Below, piece by piece: positions 7,291-14,962 of a stretch of DNA of 64,000 nucleotides; within the stretch, counting starts at the first letter, position 1, and every line of letters begins with the position of its first letter. This DNA comes from Lachnospiraceae bacterium (GTDB taxonomy: Bacteria; Bacillota; Clostridia; Lachnospirales; Lachnospiraceae). Location of the stretch: the NCBI GenBank assembly GCA_017427775.1, contig JAFRSD010000005.1, positions 62,001 to 126,000 of the forward strand, given 5' to 3'. Both the position numbers and the translations under genes were made by a program. The notes under the pieces are model-generated. The model was not told where the DNA came from and searched no databases. It saw nothing but the letters and a program-made list of their open reading frames with translations.

Positions 7291-8124
7291 TTATTCCGTT
7301 TTCTTAAGCGGCACCCAGATAAAGGTTCTCACCTCGCTCGAACCGGGTTCCGGAGCGAGATAAACTTCGATGTCATATTCATCCACGAGTTCATAGCCCT
7401 TAAGCGCCGGAAGCCACTCGGACCAGATCTTCGTATTGGTGTCTTGAAGCGTCTTTAACGTGCACGGAAACTGTGCCCAAAGGCTTGCCGGAATCACGCG
7501 GGTCTCGCACCCCTCCGGAACCTCTTCCCACGGAAAATACAAATCCGCAATCCAGTAATCGAAATCCTTTCCGTCCATGTCAAGGCACAAACCGAAGGTC
7601 CCCATGATCGGGCGTTTGTCACCCTGTGCCAGCCACTCATCCCAGAACTTCGGAACCTCCTGATAACTTGTGTCGGAATTAAAGCGTCTCTTCACGCCGA
7701 CGATTGTAAACTGATCTTTTTCTACGATTTGGTAATCCATCATTGATCCACCCTCCATTGTTATCTTGATATGCATCGGGGCAAATGAGCGAAGCAGCGC
7801 TCCCGTTTCCCTGGCCTGGGACGGTGTGATCCCGTGAAACTTCTGAAAGGCCTTCGCAAAACTGTCCGGCGAATCGTAGCCGTAACGGACGGCGACGTCA
7901 ATTACCTTTATGTCCTTTCGGTTCAGTTCCTGGGCTGCCAGCGTCATTCTGCGCGCACGGATATATTCGCCGACAGTCATACCGCACAGTGCACCGAAGA
8001 TGCGCTGGTAATAAAACGGCGACAAGGCCGCTTTGCCGGCAATAACCTCTATGTCCAGATTCTCTGTCAGATTGGCCTCAATGAAATCAATTGATTCCTG
8101 AACGCCTTCAATCCAGCCTTTCAT
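7291..8124 (-). CDS. AraC-family regulator with GyrI-like effector domain
   Basis: This protein of about 277 aa has two AraC helix-turn-helix units at residues 8-105 (LDIEVIAGKAALSPFYYQRI and VIDVAVRYGYDSPDSFAKAF). A GyrI/BmrR-type effector-binding domain follows (about 125-277: DYQIVEKDQFTIVGVKRRF, IWSEWLPALKGYEL). Such proteins usually sense hydrophobic drugs or metabolites and activate neighbouring genes. ATG at 8124 is preferred over an upstream ATG because GGAGC lies 8 bases before it. It probably forms a single-gene unit. The upstream 131 bases hold an AT-rich promoter-like segment and no gene. Confidence 0.85.
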   Translation of the reverse strand: MKGWIEGVQESIDFIEANLTENLDIEVIAGKAALSPFYYQRIFGALCGMTVGEYIRARRMTLAAQELNRKDIKVIDVAVRYGYDSPDSFAKAFQKFHGITPSQARETGALLRSFAPMHIKITMEGGSMMDYQIVEKDQFTIVGVKRRFNSDTSYQEVPKFWDEWLAQGDKRPIMGTFGLCLDMDGKDFDYWIADLYFPWEEVPEGCETRVIPASLWAQFPCTLKTLQDTNTKIWSEWLPALKGYELVDEYDIEVYLAPEPGSSEVRTFIWVPLKKTE

Positions 8125-8255
8125 CCCGGTTGCTCCTTTCTTCTTTGCTCTCTGCAATATCAATATAACGTTCTTTCGGATATAACGCCCGACATTCCGT
8201 GCTCACTTGGTCGGGGTGTGGAATGCCCGTCATTTCCGCAGTTTTTCAGTCCGGT

Positions 8256-9017
8256 TCAGTGTGTCCTTTCTTCCCCCGACACCTCATATGCCGTATATTC
8301 ATGATCAAGTTCATATCCGAGTTTCTCCGCGAGACGAACGGAATTCCTGTTCTGGGCATCCCAGCTCGGATACAAACCTTCCTCCAAACATCGAAGGATC
8401 AATGCAGCGCACACGATTGTCGCAAGCCCTTTTCTGCGCTCTTCTTCTACCGTATCAACCTCGATCTCGATGCCTTCCCGGTACCTCGTATAGGAGGACG
8501 CTCCGGCTACGATCCTTCCCGATTTCAGAATGACCATGCCTCTGCCGATTCTAAGATACTGCTCCTTACTTTCGAAGGAGGAAACGAAATCCGCCGTTAC
8601 CGGATTTGAAAGACACATATCATAGATGCTCTCATCAATCGCCTTTAGCTTATATCCGTCCGGTAGTCTGCTGACCATGTTTCGTAAAGCTTCTTTATCA
8701 AACCGGGTGTCCTTTTTGATGGCGTACCTGGTGACTTTCTTCGCCTCCGGAAAGCACGTTTCAATGCAGGCTTCCCACGCCTTATTCTGTGGCGTCATGA
8801 TCACAAACCCGTCCGGCTTGTTTCTGACAAGTTCCGGATCCGGTTCTCCTGCGTAAAATGCAAAGCATCCCACATAAGCCATCGCAGATTTGGGCGATTC
8901 CGGATTGGTAACATAAATCTTTCCCATGACTTTCTGCAGGCAGGAATAAATTAGCGTTTCCTCCCAGCCTTCAAAAAGACGGGTGACTTTAGATGTGTCT
9001 GTTAATTCGTAGATCAT
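8256..9017 (-). CDS. GNAT-family N-acetyltransferase
   Basis: This protein of about 253 aa resembles the PF12746-type GNAT family. The acetyl-CoA site is IEVDTVEEERRKGLATIVCA and the C-terminal motif is WDAQNRNSVRLAEKLGYEL. The N-terminal half is a long, less conserved domain. The substrate is unknown. The start is uncertain: MIYELTD at 9017 has the family-like beginning, while an ATG 39 bases further up overlaps the end of the YcaQ-like gene. The two genes overlap or nearly so and are probably cotranslated. Confidence 0.75.
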   Translation of the reverse strand: MIYELTDTSKVTRLFEGWEETLIYSCLQKVMGKIYVTNPESPKSAMAYVGCFAFYAGEPDPELVRNKPDGFVIMTPQNKAWEACIETCFPEAKKVTRYAIKKDTRFDKEALRNMVSRLPDGYKLKAIDESIYDMCLSNPVTADFVSSFESKEQYLRIGRGMVILKSGRIVAGASSYTRYREGIEIEVDTVEEERRKGLATIVCAALILRCLEEGLYPSWDAQNRNSVRLAEKLGYELDHEYTAYEVSGEERTH

Positions 9018-9027
9018 TTTATTTCCG

Positions 9028-10224
9028 TCATCTCCGTATAACTTCCCTGCAGTCATTAAACTCCGCGAATCTCTTCAGTTTCCGGTCGAGAGCATCCTCC
9101 AGCTTCTTGGTCTGACGTACGCCCGCCTCCCACCAGATACCACTCACATTCAGAATTCCGTTCTTTCTGTCCGGTATGGCCTCAATCCGCCCGACGAACC
9201 TGTCCCCGTAAAGGATCGGAAGCGTATAGTAACCGTACTTTCGCTTATCTTTGGGAGTATAAATCTCCCATGAATACGTAAAATCCCACAGCGACCGTAT
9301 CAATGCTTTATCCCACATAAGCGGATCTAACGGTGCGAGAAATACCATACGCGGCTTCAGATCGGCGCTTCCGTCAAGAACCGACCTTAACAGATTCTCA
9401 TCCGATGAAAGGCAATAGAACAGGGGTTTCAACCCTTCCACGATAACAGGAATGATTCTTCCTGAGACGGTTAATTCTTCAAGAACGTTTTTTCTTTTCT
9501 CCGCTTTGAGGTCAATGCCGAGATATGCGGTGCTGCTTTTATCCCAAAGAAGCCCCACTGCGCCGATTCTTCGAAGCACGCGCCAGGAGATAAACTCCTC
9601 CTCATTCTTGCAGGGATTCTCGGCATCCAATATGGATTTCGGGATATGCCTCTTGGCAAGATCGTAATATTTTCTGCTTCCCTTTTTGTGATGGATAACC
9701 AGTTCCCCATCCGTATATAACTGCTCCAGAACAGATCTTGCCGCCTGGGATTTCTTATTCCAGTTTCCGCTCCAATGCATGGAAGAATGCCAGAATATCT
9801 CTCCTTCTATCGGGAGTTCGTCGCTGCACACCGGACCGTTCTCCCGAATGTACGACTTTGCTTTTTCTTTCAGTTCCTCAATCCCGTCGAAAGAAGCCCC
9901 CAGTGCAAGACTTCTGTCCCTGTAAAAAGAGAAATACGGCCAGTCTTCCACCGGCCATATGGAAAGCTCCTTATCCGCATAATCCACCAGCTTCCGATCT
10001 GCATAAAGAAGCTCCTCAAGCATGCATTTCCGGAATCCCTTCACTCTGGATTGCAGGGTCAGTTCCGCGTTCTTTCCGCAGACATCCACGGGATCATACT
10101 GTATACATCCTGCCTGACGAATATAACGATACGCCCCGTCCTTTCCGGTAAAGCGATATGTCCCTATAAGTCCCTGCTTCGCCAGAATGAATTGTCTTGC
10201 CTGCTCTATCGAAAGTGTCAGCAT
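9028..10224 (-). CDS. YcaQ-like winged-helix protein (putative DNA glycosylase family)
   Basis: This 398-aa protein belongs to the YcaQ/HTH_42 family of winged-helix proteins, known from E. coli YcaQ to unhook DNA interstrand crosslinks. Recognisable parts are RQAGCIQYDPVDVCGKNAEL near residue 40, the FWHSSMHW segment, and FLAPLDPLMWDKALIRSLW near residue 300. The catalytic QxQ-like site of YcaQ is only loosely matched here (CIQYDP), so glycosylase activity is inferred by family. The start at 10224 has an AAGGAG site and overlaps the upstream gene by 7 bases. Confidence 0.75.
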   Translation of the reverse strand: MLTLSIEQARQFILAKQGLIGTYRFTGKDGAYRYIRQAGCIQYDPVDVCGKNAELTLQSRVKGFRKCMLEELLYADRKLVDYADKELSIWPVEDWPYFSFYRDRSLALGASFDGIEELKEKAKSYIRENGPVCSDELPIEGEIFWHSSMHWSGNWNKKSQAARSVLEQLYTDGELVIHHKKGSRKYYDLAKRHIPKSILDAENPCKNEEEFISWRVLRRIGAVGLLWDKSSTAYLGIDLKAEKRKNVLEELTVSGRIIPVIVEGLKPLFYCLSSDENLLRSVLDGSADLKPRMVFLAPLDPLMWDKALIRSLWDFTYSWEIYTPKDKRKYGYYTLPILYGDRFVGRIEAIPDRKNGILNVSGIWWEAGVRQTKKLEDALDRKLKRFAEFNDCREVIRR

Positions 10225-10580
10225 TCGTCAGGCTCCTTCCAGAATCCGCCTTTGTGAAAATTCTCATTGCCGAGAGGCTTCGCGCTCAGGCGGAACATGA
10301 CACACCCGTCCGGGCAGACAATGGTCTTAGTGTACCTGTCGTCACCGCCCAGGTTAGTAAGATCTCCGCCGCTCCGCACGGCTTCCATCAGCGGATAAAG
10401 CATTATCATAGTTTTCGAACAGATTCCGTACCCGTCCCGATTCACGGGACAACCGTATGTACATGTGTATGTGTCGCCGATTTCCTCACCGTTTCTGCAA
10501 TAGTGCTCCGTATGATCCCCGCGCAGGAATCCGACAACCTCTACCGTAAATTCATATTCTTCATCATACCATTTTTTCAT
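10218..10580 (-). CDS. TIGR04076-family protein
   Basis: This 120-aa protein has conserved cysteines (YTCTYGCPVNRDGYGICSK and IVCPDGCVMFRLSA) and matches the TIGR04076 family, whose role is unknown. Four or five Cys residues in short spacings suggest metal binding or disulfides. The start overlaps the stop of the DinB/DUF3795-like gene in an ATGA arrangement (10577-10580), and its end overlaps the YcaQ-like gene, so all three are probably one operon. Confidence 0.75.
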   Translation of the reverse strand: MKKWYDEEYEFTVEVVGFLRGDHTEHYCRNGEEIGDTYTCTYGCPVNRDGYGICSKTMIMLYPLMEAVRSGGDLTNLGGDDRYTKTIVCPDGCVMFRLSAKPLGNENFHKGGFWKEPDEC

Positions 10581-11635
10581 CGGTTCTCCTCCAATATCCG
10601 CAGGGCTTCTTTGTAGTCTTGTCCCAAGATTTCCTGAACCTTCTGAAACTCAAATTTCTCGTGTAATCTCGTCTGGATTTTCAGAAATTCCTTCTTTCCG
10701 TACTTTCGGATATAAAGGCTCTGTGCCTTTGCAGCGTTTGCTCCGTCATTGGACGGCACAAAGAACCCCTTTTCACAGGTTTCGAGTTCGCCGCATTCGT
10801 AGCAGGCGTCTATGTTCTTTTCCTTGCAACACTTTACGTTGGGGCAAATTCTCCCTGCGGAGTATATTGCACAAGAGCAGGTATTGTAAGCGGTTCTGCA
10901 GCCTCCGCACCATGCGCCTAAAAAGCAATGGCTGCAGGACAGTCCGCAGATTGCAACAGGGTCCGTGCCTTTTCTCGCCAACTTGCAAAGCCGATCCTTG
11001 ATTCGCAACATCGCTTCGATATGCATGATCCAGTGGCGGGAAAATGGCATCTGCATCAATCCTTTGACATCCTTCCCGCACCAGTAATCAATCAGCCAGT
11101 ATGCATTTTCATCTTCGCTGACGCATTTGCTTTCAACCAGTTTCTGCTTTGTCTCGTCCGTAAACTTTTTCTTTAGGTCCTTGTATTGCAAATGGGACAG
11201 AATCTGATCTGTTGATTCCTTAACAGCCTTTGCGTAGAGATACAGTTCCTTGACATTTAGCTTCTCGGAAAATGCAGCAATCTCCTCGCCTTTCAGTTCA
11301 TTTCCGGTCGTGATGATAGGAGAGGCGGTCTTCTCAAGGAATCCTTCCCGAAACAGTATCTGCTCGTCCCCGGCGATCATTTCGTGAGCTACGATATCTT
11401 CTATCCTGTATATGTGCCATATGGAATAAGCAAGCGTTTTGCTGTGATATCCCTTTGCACCAGCAAAAGGCATCTGATAAAAGGCCTCATCCGGATAGGC
11501 TTCGACAATCCAGGTGATTTGCTGAAACAATTCTCCCCTGAATTCCAGGAGTTTCTTTATTGCCTCTTTGAATGTCGCTTCTTTTGCCAGCAACGCCTGT
11601 ATTTCTTTATTCTTGTCTGCCCAACTCTTATCCAT
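10577..11635 (-). CDS. DinB-like domain fused to Cys-rich DUF3795-like domain
   Basis: This protein is about 352 aa. Residues 1-235 are a helical DinB/YfiT-type domain with His residues in its helices (IWHIYRIEDIVAHEM, FSRHWIMHIEAMLRI). Residues 240-310 are a cysteine-rich domain with the pattern ICGLSCSHCFLGAWCGGC and further pairs (VKCCKEKNIDACYEC), like DUF3795 proteins, probably binding metal. DinB-fold proteins are often thiol-dependent transferases. The start at 11635 follows AAGGAGAG; upstream codons in frame lack a site. The 3' end is coupled to the TIGR04076 gene. Confidence 0.75.
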   Translation of the reverse strand: MDKSWADKNKEIQALLAKEATFKEAIKKLLEFRGELFQQITWIVEAYPDEAFYQMPFAGAKGYHSKTLAYSIWHIYRIEDIVAHEMIAGDEQILFREGFLEKTASPIITTGNELKGEEIAAFSEKLNVKELYLYAKAVKESTDQILSHLQYKDLKKKFTDETKQKLVESKCVSEDENAYWLIDYWCGKDVKGLMQMPFSRHWIMHIEAMLRIKDRLCKLARKGTDPVAICGLSCSHCFLGAWCGGCRTAYNTCSCAIYSAGRICPNVKCCKEKNIDACYECGELETCEKGFFVPSNDGANAAKAQSLYIRKYGKKEFLKIQTRLHEKFEFQKVQEILGQDYKEALRILEENR

Positions 11636-11705
11636 AAATACTCTCCTTCTCCTCTTACCATCGGCAGATATCAACGCAAATGCGGACCGGTAGCATTCTG
11701 TTCGG

Positions 11706-12701
11706 TCATTCCTGTCCGATCCCGGCAAATGGGATGTCGTTGATCAGGCATTCCGCTGCGTCTTCGATATCTTCGTAATCAAGTTCTTCGCCTTCGCGAG
11801 CAGCGCATTCGAATTCATCCACGATATTTTCAATCAGCACCATGTCGATGAAAAGCGGCAGCTTTTCAAGCATCTCTTCCGGGATATCCGTTTCACTTCT
11901 GTAGCCTTGCAATTGACAGTCGAAGCACTGTTGCATCAGCGCAAGGCGCTTGTTCGGGTCTGGTTCCTGCCTTGTCCAGCCTTCGTTGTGTGTCCACAGA
12001 TTGGCCAGGTCAAACATATACCAGCAGTTCATGCAGTTGTCAAAGTCGAACACAGTAATCGCGCCCGTAGCCATGTCAATATGATAGTTGCCGTCGCTGT
12101 AATCAAAATGAACCAATCCATAGCAGTCATTGTCTTTCGGAAGCGTGCGAAATGCCTCAAGACGACCCGCAATGGCCGCTTTCAGTCCGCCGTATTCGTC
12201 CGGGATCAGACTGCTAATGTACTCCGTGTTGTATTTGTCAAAGTAGTCCTGACGTGGATGAACAGGCGTATATGCCTTTGATAGTCTGTGGATTGCACCA
12301 AGAGCCTTGCCTGTGTAATAAAAGTATTCACTTAAAGGCGCACCCTCCCGGTAACGGTAATCGTTATCCGCAAGGAGCATTCCTTTGGCGTAGGCAAACA
12401 GGCTGACATAGACAGTTTCGCCTTCCGCCTCCAAGCACTCTACAAGCCTGCCATGAACGGACGGAATCACGTCCGCTACAGGTGCACCATGCTCCGCCAA
12501 AAAGCGGACAAACTCTGTCTCCGCGAGATAATCGGTCTCACTTCGATCCCCAAGCGCGGAAATCCGAAGGACATACTGTTTCTCCCCGCCGCGGCTGACA
12601 ATCACAATCGTATTCCGTCCGCCTTCGTGGCCGGAAACCTCTGTGAAGGTGCAGTCCTTCAGGGGATATACAGCTTTTACTTGTTCAAGAATTCTATTCA
12701 A
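11706..12701 (-). CDS. Phosphotransferase of the APH/homoserine-kinase-II type
   Basis: This 331-aa protein has an intact kinase core: the catalytic loop HFDYSDGN (198-205, D200) and metal-binding Asp in VFDFDNC (219-221). The N-terminal lobe has YVLRIS with the likely ATP-binding strand and an Asp-rich acceptor helix region. It should phosphorylate a small molecule, substrate unknown. The start is TTG at 12701 with AGAGG 7 bases before it; no better ATG exists. It lies 11 bases after the HD-domain gene in the same direction. Confidence 0.8.
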   Translation of the reverse strand: MNRILEQVKAVYPLKDCTFTEVSGHEGGRNTIVIVSRGGEKQYVLRISALGDRSETDYLAETEFVRFLAEHGAPVADVIPSVHGRLVECLEAEGETVYVSLFAYAKGMLLADNDYRYREGAPLSEYFYYTGKALGAIHRLSKAYTPVHPRQDYFDKYNTEYISSLIPDEYGGLKAAIAGRLEAFRTLPKDNDCYGLVHFDYSDGNYHIDMATGAITVFDFDNCMNCWYMFDLANLWTHNEGWTRQEPDPNKRLALMQQCFDCQLQGYRSETDIPEEMLEKLPLFIDMVLIENIVDEFECAAREGEELDYEDIEDAAECLINDIPFAGIGQE

Positions 12702-12712
12702 TCACATACCTC

Positions 12713-13348
12713 TCATTTTCCGTCAAAGATTTCGTATTCTCTTTGCGTCTTTTGTGTCATACAGGACGGCCTGAACGTATCTTTTTCAACTACTTCATAA
12801 AGATCCTTGCCCATCTTATTCTCGTAGTATTCCTTTAAGGCAAGGTTGGTATCCCATTTACTCTGCTCATAATCGCCGTAACGGGCTTTCACGTCGCTCA
12901 TCCTGTCGATTATATCCATAACCCCTTCAGCACCGGATATGGCGTCGCAGAGTTGGATCAGCTTATCGTAATCATCGCATTTGACTTCTTTTAGCTTGGT
13001 TTTGATCAGGGCAGTTTCTTCGTCCGTAGTATCAAAATTTCCAACATAACCATCAATTTTCATCTCGTTAAAAGAATGTGTGAGGCAAATCCGAGCGCAA
13101 TCGTCATACCCTAACGACATCATATAGGAATAACCATCGGAAACGTGTCCCAGATGTCTTTTCCCGAATTTTCTTCCTATGTCATGCAAAAGCCCAAGCA
13201 CATATGCTTTATCCGGATTAAGTCCGGAATACATGGCAATTTTCTCGGCACAGTGTGCCGCTGTTCTGCTATGGTTTCCCCACGGTCCGGGATTACAATC
13301 TTCCGCTTCTTTCAGTATCTCTTCTGCTTTTTCTCTTGTAGGGTACAT
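12713..13348 (-). CDS. HD-domain phosphohydrolase-like protein
   Basis: This protein of about 211 aa has the HD signature: H26 (NHSRTAAHCAEKIA), H55-D56 in VLGLLHDIGRKFG, and a further conserved Asp near QLCDAISGAEG. It is probably a metal-dependent phosphohydrolase acting on nucleotides or similar compounds. The family-like start is MYPTREKAEE at 13348. An upstream ATG at 13363 overlaps the stop of the preceding kinase gene (ATGA), so translation of the two is coupled whichever start is used. Confidence 0.75.
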   Translation of the reverse strand: MYPTREKAEEILKEAEDCNPGPWGNHSRTAAHCAEKIAMYSGLNPDKAYVLGLLHDIGRKFGKRHLGHVSDGYSYMMSLGYDDCARICLTHSFNEMKIDGYVGNFDTTDEETALIKTKLKEVKCDDYDKLIQLCDAISGAEGVMDIIDRMSDVKARYGDYEQSKWDTNLALKEYYENKMGKDLYEVVEKDTFRPSCMTQKTQREYEIFDGK

Positions 13349-13359
13349 AATTCTTTCTC

Positions 13360-13845
13360 TCATTTTTCAATTTGCTTCTTCATTTCCCGGACAATCTCCC
13401 GGACGCTCTTGTTGTCCGTGTCGACCACAATATCACCCGGGCAGGGCGGAAGGTGAAGCCAGTAGTAATTCGTTTCGCCTTTATCGCCCCGCTTGTCGTG
13501 GCGCTTCTTAAGCGTCTCCTCCGAGCAGGTGAGTGTGAAAGCGATGGTTTCGTAATCCCTGGCCGTAATCCCCTTAAGGATTCCTTCCCGGATCTGCGGG
13601 TCCGTCAGCACGACCGAGGTGAAAAATACATATTCAAAGTCCGAATCCAGATAGTTGGAAAGCGTGAAGGACATGCTCTTATCCCCGTTACGGAGTCGGC
13701 TGTCCGTGACGGAAAATGGATGCACGCACCAGCACCAGTCGCCGTCCAGATACGCACTGTTGTCATAACTCTCAAAAAGCTTCTCTCCCACGGCCGTTTT
13801 TCCAACGCAGGGAGACCCGCTGATGAGGATGAGTTTCTTGCGCAT
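13360..13845 (-). CDS. P-loop nucleotide kinase-like protein
   Basis: This 161-aa protein starts with strand plus Walker A (LILISGSPCVGKTAVGEKL, residues 5-23). A lid-like Arg/Lys segment (KKRHDKRGDKGETNYY) and a terminal strand DIVVDTD complete an adenylate/shikimate-kinase-like fold. It probably phosphorylates a small molecule. It is related in kind to the N-terminal half of the 1776-2834 fusion. It precedes the HD-domain gene with a 4-base overlap. Confidence 0.7.
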   Translation of the reverse strand: MRKKLILISGSPCVGKTAVGEKLFESYDNSAYLDGDWCWCVHPFSVTDSRLRNGDKSMSFTLSNYLDSDFEYVFFTSVVLTDPQIREGILKGITARDYETIAFTLTCSEETLKKRHDKRGDKGETNYYWLHLPPCPGDIVVDTDNKSVREIVREMKKQIEK

Positions 13846-13857
13846 GGCATCTTCCTC

Positions 13858-14373
13858 CTATTTCTGCTTCTTCACTTCATCCATTTCCGCAATGAGTTCT
13901 TCAAGCGGGCGGTATTCGCCGCCCCACCATTCAAACACGTGCATTCCTTCGTCCTCAAGTACGGACTCCGTAAGCGTCATTTGGATACCCAACTGCTTGA
14001 GAAGCCCTTCGCGGTCCACCGCCTGATAATCAAAGGGAAGAAGTTTGCAGAACTCTTTGTAGGACACGCCGCATACAATCTGATGCACGCCAAGGGACGC
14101 AATGGCCGTAAGGCACCGTTCGCAGGGAGCACAGCTGGTATATACGACCGCGTTCTCCAGAATATCATCCGTGTACTTGTTGGCACATTTATGGACTAGA
14201 TTGAACTCTGCATGTCCAAAGATTTTGTGGGCAAAGTCTGCCGTATTTTCGGCTTCCTCTAAGATCTTCCCGTCATGCACCAGGACAGCACCGAAGGTAT
14301 CATGCCCCTTTTTACCGGCGCTGATGGCAAGCTCGTAGCATCTTTTCATAAAGTTCTTATTAATTTCTGACAT
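13858..14373 (-). CDS. CMP/dCMP-type deaminase (zinc nucleoside or base deaminase)
   Basis: This 171-aa protein has both zinc motifs of the cytidine/deoxycytidylate deaminase superfamily: H54-A-E56 and CAPCERC (C84 and C87 as ligands), with E56 as proton shuttle. The C-terminus ending in VFEWWGGEYRPLEELI differs from tRNA deaminases. Guanine- or cytosine-type base deamination is most likely. It lies 5 bases from the GNAT gene and 12 from the kinase gene, suggesting one operon. Confidence 0.8.
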   Translation of the reverse strand: MSEINKNFMKRCYELAISAGKKGHDTFGAVLVHDGKILEEAENTADFAHKIFGHAEFNLVHKCANKYTDDILENAVVYTSCAPCERCLTAIASLGVHQIVCGVSYKEFCKLLPFDYQAVDREGLLKQLGIQMTLTESVLEDEGMHVFEWWGGEYRPLEELIAEMDEVKKQK

Positions 14374-14378
14374 ATCGA

Positions 14379-14867
14379 TTATTCCTTTGCCGTAAATCGA
14401 AACAGCGGATCACCGTTATCTTCCGTGCCGTACTGAACCATGCCGCCCTTTTCCATGGCACGGGCGGAAGCGATGTTTTCTTTGTCACAGCCGCCGTGAA
14501 CGCCGGAAAGCGCAAAGTCCTCCGCCGCAATCCGCAGCAGTTCCTTTACGCACTCCGTTCCGTATCCCTTGTTCCGGTATTCTTCCTCCATGAGGATGAA
14601 GATTTCCGGCTCCGAGTGGTTCCTCGTACCGTCCAGCCCGCACCAGCCCATAATCGTTTCGGGATGCTCCTTCCCGCACACTGCAAGGCAAAGGTGATAG
14701 ATGCAGCCTTTCGTATTTCTTTCGTAGTTCCCGCGCATATAGGCGATGGCTTCCCGCGCCTCCGCATCCGAGAGCGGATGATGATCGGCGGGCCATTTCC
14801 CGGCAACCTCTGCCAGATCGTCCTCTGTGACGAAATGAAGGATCAGTTTTTCTGTTTGATAATCCAT
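14379..14867 (-). CDS. RimJ/RimL-like GNAT acetyltransferase
   Basis: This 162-aa protein starts MDYQTEKLILHFVTEDDLAE and has the acetyl-CoA loop EEEYRNKGYGTECVKELLRIA. The C-terminal motif KENIASARAMEKGGM follows. It should acetylate an amine of a protein or small molecule, target unknown. The start has GGAGA 5 bases upstream. It heads a probable operon with the deaminase, kinase, HD and APH-like genes. Confidence 0.8.
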   Translation of the reverse strand: MDYQTEKLILHFVTEDDLAEVAGKWPADHHPLSDAEAREAIAYMRGNYERNTKGCIYHLCLAVCGKEHPETIMGWCGLDGTRNHSEPEIFILMEEEYRNKGYGTECVKELLRIAAEDFALSGVHGGCDKENIASARAMEKGGMVQYGTEDNGDPLFRFTAKE

Positions 14868-14962
14868 CCGATTCTCCTTACTCTTTCTGCTGCCAATTTA
14901 ATTCTATACGAAACTGTCAAAGAAGTCCCGTCATTTTGTGTTCTGTTGTGTCGGGTTGCCAA